In this document: positions 25,481 through 32,991 of the stretch, piece after piece | Numbering within the stretch: position 1 is the first letter of the stretch | Layout of the letters: each line of letters begins with the position of its first letter | Assembly: GCA_949290515.1 (NCBI GenBank) | Contig: CASERZ010000001.1 | Location: forward strand, 124,001-188,000 | Source: an uncultured Christensenella sp. | GTDB lineage: Bacteria; Bacillota; Clostridia; Christensenellales; UBA3700 | Reading direction: 5' to 3' | Length of the DNA: 64,000 nt | Notes under the pieces: generated by a model | Told to the model about the DNA's origin: nothing | The model's database searches: none | Seen by the model: the letters and a program-made list of their open reading frames with translations, nothing else | Made by a program: the position numbers and the translations under genes

Positions 25481-28400
25481 ATGTACAAAAAGGTCGATTC
25501 CGGAATGAACTTTTGCGAGAGAGAAAAGCAGGTTATCGAATTCTGGAAACAAAACAAGATTTTTGAAAAAAGCGTGGAGATGAACAAGGGAAAGGAGTCT
25601 TTCTCTTTCTATGACGGTCCTCCCACCGCCAACGGAAAACCCCACATAGGTCATATTCTCACCAGAGTAATGAAGGATATTATCCCCAGATACAAGACTA
25701 TGAAGGGATATTACGTAGCGAGAAAAGCAGGCTGGGATACTCACGGTCTTCCCGTTGAGCTCGAAGTCGAGAAGTTACTCGGTATTGACGGAAAACCCGA
25801 AATAGAAAAATACGGTATCGAGCCTTTTATCAAAAAATGTAAAGAGTCCGTTTGGAAATACAAGGGCGAATGGGAAAGAATGAGCGACAGAGTAGGTTAT
25901 TGGGTAGATATGGACAACCCCTATATTACCTACGACGACAAGTATATCGAATCCGTATGGTGGGCTGTCAAGACGATTGCCGACAAAGGACTTATCTACA
26001 AAGGTCATAAAATCGTGCCTTATTGCCCCAGATGCGGAACGGCTCTTTCTTCTCACGAAGTTGCTCAGGGATATAAGGACGTCAAGGAAAAATCCGTATT
26101 CGTCAAGTTCAAGAGAAAGAACAACGACGGTTACTTCCTCGCGTGGACGACAACGCCTTGGACGCTACCTTCCAACGTGGCTTTGTGTATGAATGCCGAC
26201 GAGAATTACGTAGAGATTAAAGCCGACGGCGAAATCTATGTGCTTGCGGAAGCTTTGGTTTCCTCTCTGTTTGAAAACTACGAAGTCGTAAGCGTAAAGA
26301 AAGGTAAGGACTACGAATACGAGGAGTATATACCTCTTTACAACTGCAACGATACCAAGAAAAAAGCTTATTACGTTACAAACGATTCCTACGTAACGCT
26401 TACCGACGGTACGGGTATAGTACATATCGCTCCCGCTTTCGGTGAAGACGACTCAAAGGTAGGAAGGAAGTACGATTTGCCTTTCGTTCAGATGGTAGAC
26501 GACAGAGGCAGATTTATCAAAGGAACGGGCGAGCTTGAGGGGATATTCGTAAAAGACGGCGATAAACTCGTCATTAAGGACCTCAATTCCAGAGGATTGC
26601 TGTTCAAGGAATTGCTCTTTGAGCACAGCTATCCTTTCTGCTGGCGTTGCGATACTCCTTTGCTTTACTATGCGCGTTCCAGCTGGTTTATCAAGATGAC
26701 GGAAGTCAGAGACCAGCTTCTCAAAAACAACGCTACCGTCAACTGGATGCCTCCTACTATTGGCTCCGGCCGTATGGGTAACTTCCTCGAAAACGTCATC
26801 GACTGGGGTGTTTCGAGAGAGAGATACTGGGGTACGCCTCTTCCTATATGGGTATGTCCCGACTGCGGAGAAATCAAGGTTATCGGCAGCAAAGAAGAAC
26901 TTAAGAAACTCGGCGGACTCAATGAGGATATCGAGCTTCACAAGCCTTATATCGACAAGGTTACGTTCAAGTGCGAAAAGTGCGGCGGTACTATGAAGCG
27001 TACTCCCGAAGTTATGGACTGCTGGTTTGACAGCGGAAGTATGCCTTTTGCACAGCATCACTATCCTTTTGAAAACAAGGACGTGTTCCAAGCGCAATTC
27101 CCCGCAAACTTCATCAGCGAAGCTGTCGACCAGACAAGAGGATGGTTCTATACCTTGCTTGCGATATCTACGTTGCTTTTCGACAAGGCACCTTTCAAAA
27201 ACTGTATAGTACTCGGTCACGTCAACGATAAAAACGGTATCAAAATGTCCAAACACAAGGGCAACGTCGTCGACCCTTGGTCGGTACTCGACGTGCAGGG
27301 CGCAGACGCTGTAAGATGGTATTTCTATACATCTTCGGCTCCTTGGCTTCCTTCGAGATTTTCGGCGGAAAACGTTTCTGAATGTCAGAGAAAGTTTATG
27401 GGTACGCTTTGGAATACTTATTCCTTCTTCGTGCTCTATGCAAACATCGACAATTACGACCCTTCGAAGTACAATCTCAAAGAATGCAAACTCTCTCATA
27501 TGGACAAGTGGATACTTTCCAATCTCAATACCCTTGTTGATTACGTGGACAAGTGTCTTGACGAATACAAGATTACCGAAAGCTCGAGAGCTATTCAGGA
27601 CTTTACTGACAACCTCTCCAACTGGTACGTACGCCGCGGAAGAGAGAGATACTGGGGCAGCGATATGACCGACGATAAGATTGCGGCATACACCACGCTG
27701 TACACCGTGCTCGTCACTCTTTCAAAACTCATCGCGCCTTATACTCCTTTTATGGCTGAGAGCATATATCAGAATCTCGTACCTAACTTCTACAAGGACG
27801 CTCCCGAAAGCGTACACCTTTGCAAGTTCCCCGAGGCGGATATGTCTATGGTAAACAAGAAGCTTGAAGACGATATGGCGTTTGTATTGCAAGCGGTTGT
27901 TTTGGGAAGAGCTGCAAGAAATAAGGCAAATATCAAAAACAGACAGCCTCTCGACAGCTTGTTTATCCTTACGGATAAGAGCGTGAACGACAAGGATATA
28001 ATATCTTTGGTTGCAGACGAAATAAACGTAAGAAATTGCGAAATCGTAAAAGACAAGTCTAAGTTTATGACTTACGAACTCAAGCCTCAGCTTAAGACCT
28101 TGGGACCTAAGTACGGCAAACATCTCGGTGCGATAAGACAATACCTTTCGACTTGTACGAACGCAAGCGAAATCGTAGATACCGTCAACGCAGGAAAGAC
28201 TTATACTTTCCAAGCAGACGGGGAGAATATCGAGCTTACGCTTGACGATTTGCTCATCACTCCCGTGAACAAGAGCGGTTATGCACTCGAAAGCGATGCT
28301 GCTATGACGGTTGTTATCGACACCAATCTTACGGAAGAACTCATCAATTCCGGTATCGCAAGAGAACTTACGTCCAAGATACAGACTATGCGTAAAGAGG

Positions 28401-28594
28401 CAGGCTTCGAGGTGGTTGACCATATCAGAATAGGATATAAGGGCGAGGGTAAGTGCGTTGAAGTACTCAAGAGCGACAAGTCTATTTGCGAAGGCGTGCT
28501 TGCCGATGAGTTAAGTGACAAACTCTTTGACGGTTACACCAAAGAACTCGACATCAACGGCGAAAAGATTACGGTAGCCGTAGAGAAAATTTAA
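25481..28594 (+). CDS. ileS: Isoleucyl-tRNA synthetase, type-2 (eukaryote/archaea-like) form
   Basis: 1037-aa class I synthetase that charges tRNA-Ile. HIGH motif in GKPHIGHILTRVMKD at about 54-68 and KMSKH at 588-592. The sequence FYDGPPTANGKPHIGH with GWDTHGLPVELEVEK, and a C-terminus without a four-Cys zinc finger, fit the IleS2 branch rather than the usual bacterial IleS1 (HDGPPYANG type). IleS2 enzymes are poorly inhibited by mupirocin. The central region (about 190-390) is the CP1 editing domain. AGGAGG before ATG 25481. No T-box is visible upstream. The methyltransferase gene starts 2 nt after the stop. Confidence 0.94.
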   Translation: MYKKVDSGMNFCEREKQVIEFWKQNKIFEKSVEMNKGKESFSFYDGPPTANGKPHIGHILTRVMKDIIPRYKTMKGYYVARKAGWDTHGLPVELEVEKLLGIDGKPEIEKYGIEPFIKKCKESVWKYKGEWERMSDRVGYWVDMDNPYITYDDKYIESVWWAVKTIADKGLIYKGHKIVPYCPRCGTALSSHEVAQGYKDVKEKSVFVKFKRKNNDGYFLAWTTTPWTLPSNVALCMNADENYVEIKADGEIYVLAEALVSSLFENYEVVSVKKGKDYEYEEYIPLYNCNDTKKKAYYVTNDSYVTLTDGTGIVHIAPAFGEDDSKVGRKYDLPFVQMVDDRGRFIKGTGELEGIFVKDGDKLVIKDLNSRGLLFKELLFEHSYPFCWRCDTPLLYYARSSWFIKMTEVRDQLLKNNATVNWMPPTIGSGRMGNFLENVIDWGVSRERYWGTPLPIWVCPDCGEIKVIGSKEELKKLGGLNEDIELHKPYIDKVTFKCEKCGGTMKRTPEVMDCWFDSGSMPFAQHHYPFENKDVFQAQFPANFISEAVDQTRGWFYTLLAISTLLFDKAPFKNCIVLGHVNDKNGIKMSKHKGNVVDPWSVLDVQGADAVRWYFYTSSAPWLPSRFSAENVSECQRKFMGTLWNTYSFFVLYANIDNYDPSKYNLKECKLSHMDKWILSNLNTLVDYVDKCLDEYKITESSRAIQDFTDNLSNWYVRRGRERYWGSDMTDDKIAAYTTLYTVLVTLSKLIAPYTPFMAESIYQNLVPNFYKDAPESVHLCKFPEADMSMVNKKLEDDMAFVLQAVVLGRAARNKANIKNRQPLDSLFILTDKSVNDKDIISLVADEINVRNCEIVKDKSKFMTYELKPQLKTLGPKYGKHLGAIRQYLSTCTNASEIVDTVNAGKTYTFQADGENIELTLDDLLITPVNKSGYALESDAAMTVVIDTNLTEELINSGIARELTSKIQTMRKEAGFEVVDHIRIGYKGEGKCVEVLKSDKSICEGVLADELSDKLFDGYTKELDINGEKITVAVEKI

Positions 28595-28596
28595 AT

Positions 28597-29472
28597 ATGA
28601 TTAGAGTTGCAACCGATTGGAAAGATTACGAGATAATCGCTACGGGTGAGGGGCAAAAGCTAGAAAGATGGGGTAAACTCGTACTTTTGCGTCCCGACCC
28701 GCAGGTTATCTGGAAGAGTGCTTTTCCTTTGGAAAAGGACAAGAGCATTAATGCACACTACATTCGCTCAAATCAGGGCGGAGGCAGATGGGAATATAAA
28801 GGCAACGTTCCCGAAAGCTTTAACGTAGAGCGCAAAGGCTTGAAGTTTTCGCTCAAACTTATGGGCTTTAAGCATACGGGGCTTTTCCCCGAGCAGGCTG
28901 TAAACTGGGATATAATGCAAAAGCTCATAAAAGACAGCAATAGAGAAATAAAGGTTCTCAATCTTTTCGCATATACCGGCGGAGCTACCGTGGCTTGTGC
29001 GAAAGCAGGCGCATTCGTTACGCACGTAGACGCGGCAAAAGCTATGGTGGACAGGGCAAAGACCAACGCTAACCTTAGCGGTATTCCGAATGACAGAATA
29101 AGATACATAGTCGACGATTGTCAGAAGTTTATCGCAAGGGAAATAAGACGAGGAAATAAGTACGATGCGGTTATTATGGACCCCCCGTCTTACGGCAGAG
29201 GTACAAACGGTGAGGTGTGGAAACTCGAAGACAACGTCTTTGACCTTGTAGCAGAATGTACGAAAGTATTATCGGACAACCCCTTGTTTTTCCTCATAAA
29301 TTCGTATACTACGGGATTGCAGCCTCAGGTAATAGACAATATTCTCAGAATTACGCTCAAAGCCTACAAGGGCGAAAGTCAGGCTTACGAAGTGGGGCTT
29401 CCTACAAAAGAAGGTTTGATTTTGCCTTGCGGATGCAGCGGATTATGGACGGCAAAAGGCTTGATGGTCTGA
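28597..29472 (+). CDS. Class I SAM-dependent methyltransferase, RlmI/RlmK-like
   Basis: 291 aa. SAM-binding motif I VLNLFAYTGGATVACAKAG at about 125-143, an acidic residue after the second strand (HVDAAKAMV), and motif IV DPPSYGRGTNGEVW at about 192-205. The DPPSY loop and overall order match RlmI/RlmK-type 23S rRNA methyltransferases, but the usual N-terminal PUA domain is absent or reduced. The substrate is probably rRNA; this is inference. It begins 2 nt after the ileS stop and has no strong Shine-Dalgarno, so translation may rely on coupling. Confidence 0.82.
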   Translation: MIRVATDWKDYEIIATGEGQKLERWGKLVLLRPDPQVIWKSAFPLEKDKSINAHYIRSNQGGGRWEYKGNVPESFNVERKGLKFSLKLMGFKHTGLFPEQAVNWDIMQKLIKDSNREIKVLNLFAYTGGATVACAKAGAFVTHVDAAKAMVDRAKTNANLSGIPNDRIRYIVDDCQKFIAREIRRGNKYDAVIMDPPSYGRGTNGEVWKLEDNVFDLVAECTKVLSDNPLFFLINSYTTGLQPQVIDNILRITLKAYKGESQAYEVGLPTKEGLILPCGCSGLWTAKGLMV

Positions 29473-29519
29473 AGCTGTCGGATTATTAAAGACATAAAAT
29501 AAATATACACAGGTAAAAT

Positions 29520-30341
29520 ATGACAGAATTCACTAGCAAAGATTTGACGGTTTTGTATGAGGACAACCACGTTATCGTAGTTGTCAAGCCTTGCAATATT
29601 CCTTCTCAGGGAGACGACTCCAACGATAAGGATATGCTTACCGTAGTCAAAGAGTACATAAAGGAAAAGTACAATAAGCCGGGAGAAGCTTACGTAGGAC
29701 TTGTTCACAGACTTGACAGACCTACGGGCGGCGTTATGGTATTTGCCAAAACCTCCAAAGCGGCGGCTCGTCTTAGCGAAGACATTCGTAACGGAAATTT
29801 TGAGAAAAAGTACCTTTGCGTTACGTGCGGAGTACCTAATCAGAAGCAGGGAGAACTCAAACATTATCTCAAAAAGAATCAGGCTAAAAATACAGTGCAA
29901 ATCGTACCTCAGGCAACAGAGGGAGCAAAGCTTGCCGTTCTCGATTATTCTTTCGTGCAGGAAGTCAAAGGCTTCAGCCTTTTTAAAATACAGTTGCATA
30001 CAGGCCGTTCGCATCAAATAAGAGTGCAAATGGCGTCCATAGGACTTCCTTTGTTCGGTGACAGCAAGTACGGAGCAGACCCCAGAACTTTCAGACACAA
30101 TCTGGGACTTTGGGCTACCGAAATAAAGTTTAAGCATCCCGTGAGCAACGAGACGATGACATTTATCGTGCATCCTCCCAAGGACGAAGTGCCGTGGAGA
30201 GCATTCGATATATCTAGAATACTCAACGTAGGTATTGTGCCCAATCCTTATGACGACCTTGCTAACTTCAACGTCTTGCAAGATAAGACCAAGGCGCTCA
30301 TAAAAGAAGAGAACAAAGAGAGTAAGGACGCAAAGAAATAA
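29520..30341 (+). CDS. RluA-family pseudouridine synthase
   Basis: 273 aa; isomerises uridine in rRNA or tRNA. Catalytic motif HRLDRPTGGVMVFA holds the Asp nucleophile near residue 66. Other family motifs are VLYEDNHVIVVVKP at the N-terminus and LHTGRSHQIRVQMASIGLP. No S4 domain is present. The C-terminus ends in a charged Lys/Glu tail (EENKESKDAKK). It follows the methyltransferase by 47 nt and lies in the same unit as ileS, ending at 30437-30463. The exact target uridine cannot be told. Confidence 0.92.
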   Translation: MTEFTSKDLTVLYEDNHVIVVVKPCNIPSQGDDSNDKDMLTVVKEYIKEKYNKPGEAYVGLVHRLDRPTGGVMVFAKTSKAAARLSEDIRNGNFEKKYLCVTCGVPNQKQGELKHYLKKNQAKNTVQIVPQATEGAKLAVLDYSFVQEVKGFSLFKIQLHTGRSHQIRVQMASIGLPLFGDSKYGADPRTFRHNLGLWATEIKFKHPVSNETMTFIVHPPKDEVPWRAFDISRILNVGIVPNPYDDLANFNVLQDKTKALIKEENKESKDAKK

Positions 30342-30436
30342 GCACCTTGCGACAGTCAGGTAGTACGGGTTACTGCATTAATCGGCTGTGATTTTGTTAA
30401 TAGATTAAGATTAAATAATTCATTATTTAGATAAAT

Positions 30437-30464
30437 AAAAAGCAGGAGTTTCTCCTGCTTTTTA
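30437..30464. terminator. Symmetric terminator between convergent genes
   Basis: A5 GCAGGAG (to 30448), TTT loop, CTCCTGC T5 (30452-30463). Serves the RluA gene on plus and the Na/Pi transporter gene on minus. Confidence 0.85.
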
Positions 30465-30514
30465 TAGTTTATAATTTATTTACCGTTTATGATTTTATAG
30501 TTGTTTTACGAGTA

Positions 30515-32656
30515 TCAATCCTTCGGTGCATCTTCGGCTACGGGCACTTCAGCAACAGGTTTTTCCGACTCGGTTTTTTTACCCGATGTCTTTTTGGTAG
30601 TAGCGGACTTAGTGCCGGAAGAAGTTTTGCTTGTCTTTACGGCAGGTTTTTTAGTGCTGTCGGAAGATTTTTTCGTGGTGCTTGACGAAGATTTGCGCTT
30701 TGTTGCGGCAGATGCCGTTTTCTTTTGCGCCTCATTCGTCTGAGTAGCTTTGTTGCTTTTGCCGCTCTTTTTGTTTTCAACAACTTCTGCGGTGGAGAGT
30801 ATAGGCTCCTTGACTATGCTTTCTTCCATAATACGTTTGTCTTCTTCGAGTAAAAACATATTGTTCGTTTGAGAAGTTTCAGCTGTTTTGGTAAGCTCTG
30901 TCGTCTGTGTTGCTGACGTTTCCTCATTCGCGTTTTCGGAAGGGAGGGGAAGTGCATTTCCCTCTTCGCTCTTTACGTTGGCTTTAGTTTTTACAGAAGG
31001 GGATACGTAAGTGCTCATACTGTAAAATACGTTTCTGAAGTGGTCCGCAACTCTTTCCATATTGCTGATTACGGAGAGGAAAATTCCGCCGCTTTCCGCA
31101 CTGCAAGTATTGTTGTGCAATCTTGCGATATGGTTTTTAGACAGGTCGCTTTCATAGGTGTCTACTAAGTCTTCATAGCCTTCAACTTCGTCTTTAAGAC
31201 CTATATTCTTGTTTTCGAAAGCGTTGATTACGGTTTCGTACAAATGGTCGATTGCGCCTTTCATAAGAAGTATTTCTTCAACGGCAACTTGTGAAAAACT
31301 CAAGTTGTTTTCTACAAGCTCCTGTGCATATTCGCATATATTTTCCGCGTAGTCGCCGACTCTCTCGATGTCGCTTATAGCGTGATAGAAAGACGCTATT
31401 TCTTTTTCTTCCTTATAGGATATGTCCTTTGCGGATATCTTTACGGAGTACTTGGTCAGTTTTTTGTTGAGGAAGTCTATGTGCTTTTCTCTCTCGTTGA
31501 ACTCGTCCATTTTGTCGAAGTTGAGTTTTGTAAGACACTCGATTGACAAATCAAAGTTGGTTTTAGAGAGATTTGCCATTGCTATCAATTCTTTTCTGAG
31601 CATCATCAAAGCGATAGGAGGCGTCTTCAATATTCTCTCGTCGATATACATAAACTTCTTTTCTTCTGGAGCTTGCTCGGGAGCCGTCTTTTTCTCGCGT
31701 ACAATCAGAGTAGCCAGCTTTGTAAGTCCGCCCGTAAAAGGTACGAGTATGATGGTGACAACTACGTTGAACAATGTGTGGAACATTGCTATCTGCGTAC
31801 CGATTTTGTCGGGGAAGGCAGCCGCAAGCCAGTAATCGAATGCGAGTTTTTCATTGATAAGAGGTAGTACGAATATCAGTACGGTAAAGATTAAAGCTCC
31901 GAAAATATTGAACAAAAGGTGTATTACGGAAGCTCTCTTTGCGTTAGCGTTTGCACCTATTGATGCTAACATTGCCGTTACACAAGTACCGATATTGATA
32001 CCCAGAGTCATAAAAATTGCGCTTTTCAAACTCATCATGCCTACTGCACCCAACGTAATAAGTATCGAGGTGGTAGCGGACGATGACTGAATAATCGCAG
32101 TGAATACAAGACCAATCAGCATCAGAAGGAAAGGATTGCTTATCGTCGCGATAAAGTTTCGTATAGCTTCGTTTTCGCTGAATACCTTCATCGCAGAGGA
32201 CATAAAATCCATACCAACGAATATAATGCCTATTCCGCATATCAAAAAACCCGATTTATTTATCTTGTCTTTACTCGACATTGTCATAAACGCGCCTATG
32301 CAGGCAATTGCCGCAAGGAATGACGCAACGGGTAAAGCTTGCAGGGAAGCGATGTGCGCAGTAATCGTAGTACCTATATTTGCACCCATAATAATACCGG
32401 TGGCTTGTTTTAGCGTCATTATTCCCGCATTTACGAAACCTACGACCATAACCGTCGTCGCCGAAGAGGATTGAATGACCGCCGTAATTCCAGCACCGGT
32501 AGCAATTCCCATAAATCTGTTGTTTGAAAGCTTATTGAATAAGGGTTTTAAGCGATCGCCCGCAAGGGATTGCAGGTTATCACTCATAAGTTTAAGGCCT
32601 AGCAGGAAGGTTCCCAGTCCGCCCATAAGTAACAAAAATGCTTCTAACTTATCCAT
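30515..32656 (-). CDS. Na+/phosphate cotransporter family protein with PhoU domain and long Lys/Ser/Thr-rich tail
   Basis: 713 aa. The N-terminal half (about 1-310) holds two inverted Na_Pi_cotrans repeats, each with the QSSSATT signature (first near 61, second near 190), followed by about eight membrane segments. Residues ~340-550 form a PhoU-like helical domain (ISDIERVGDYAENI and ISNMERVADHFRN). The last ~150 residues are unusual: disordered, rich in Ser, Thr, Lys and Ala (for example KRKSSSSTTKKSS), like a histone-H1 tail, and longer than I expect for the family. Function: Na+-driven phosphate uptake or regulation of it. The start ATG 32656 has no good Shine-Dalgarno and lies 9 nt from a -10 box. 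Confidence 0.88.
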   Translation of the reverse strand: MDKLEAFLLLMGGLGTFLLGLKLMSDNLQSLAGDRLKPLFNKLSNNRFMGIATGAGITAVIQSSSATTVMVVGFVNAGIMTLKQATGIIMGANIGTTITAHIASLQALPVASFLAAIACIGAFMTMSSKDKINKSGFLICGIGIIFVGMDFMSSAMKVFSENEAIRNFIATISNPFLLMLIGLVFTAIIQSSSATTSILITLGAVGMMSLKSAIFMTLGINIGTCVTAMLASIGANANAKRASVIHLLFNIFGALIFTVLIFVLPLINEKLAFDYWLAAAFPDKIGTQIAMFHTLFNVVVTIILVPFTGGLTKLATLIVREKKTAPEQAPEEKKFMYIDERILKTPPIALMMLRKELIAMANLSKTNFDLSIECLTKLNFDKMDEFNEREKHIDFLNKKLTKYSVKISAKDISYKEEKEIASFYHAISDIERVGDYAENICEYAQELVENNLSFSQVAVEEILLMKGAIDHLYETVINAFENKNIGLKDEVEGYEDLVDTYESDLSKNHIARLHNNTCSAESGGIFLSVISNMERVADHFRNVFYSMSTYVSPSVKTKANVKSEEGNALPLPSENANEETSATQTTELTKTAETSQTNNMFLLEEDKRIMEESIVKEPILSTAEVVENKKSGKSNKATQTNEAQKKTASAATKRKSSSSTTKKSSDSTKKPAVKTSKTSSGTKSATTKKTSGKKTESEKPVAEVPVAEDAPKD

Positions 32657-32665
32657 ATCGCCAAC

Positions 32666-32675
32666 ATTATATCAC
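32666..32675 (-). promoter_or_regulatory. Extended -10 promoter of the Na/Pi transporter gene
   Basis: On the minus strand TGA-TATAAT ends 9 nt before the ATG (-10 is the complement of 32666-32671). No clear -35 is seen, as in extended -10 promoters. The predicted 5' leader is about 3 nt. Confidence 0.55.
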
Positions 32676-32944
32676 AGATATTCGTAAATGGCACGCGAAT
32701 TACAGGGGTATTTGAAAATTTATCCATATTTTCTAAAAAATCTCCATATTTTCTACGAAAGACTACATTTTTTATGCCTAAAATATCCATATTGTACATA
32801 TTTTTTATGTAATATTCTGTTCAAATATCGCCTTAAAATACACTTTTTTACAAAAAAATCAGGTTTTTTACAAAATTGTATAAAAGTTTTAAATGTCTGT
32901 TATTGCGAAATTGTACATTTTGAAAGGTTTAGGTAAAAATAATA
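32676..32944. other. AT-rich intergenic region with TCCATATT repeats
   Basis: No gene is supported. TCCATATTTTCTA occurs exactly twice, at 32723-32735 and 32743-32755 (20-bp phase), and TCCATATTGT follows near 32786. Several TTTTTTACA runs lie in 32840-32890. The repeats sit upstream of polA and of the divergent Na/Pi gene and could be regulator sites. Confidence 0.45.
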
Positions 32945-32973
32945 TTGAAAATACTTTTATTTTAATATATAAT
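32945..32973 (+). promoter_or_regulatory. Promoter of polA
   Basis: TTGAAA (32945-32950), 17-bp spacer, TATAAT (32968-32973). Start near 32980, followed at once by AGAGG. Confidence 0.72.
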
Positions 32974-32991
32974 CAATATATAGAGGTAATT

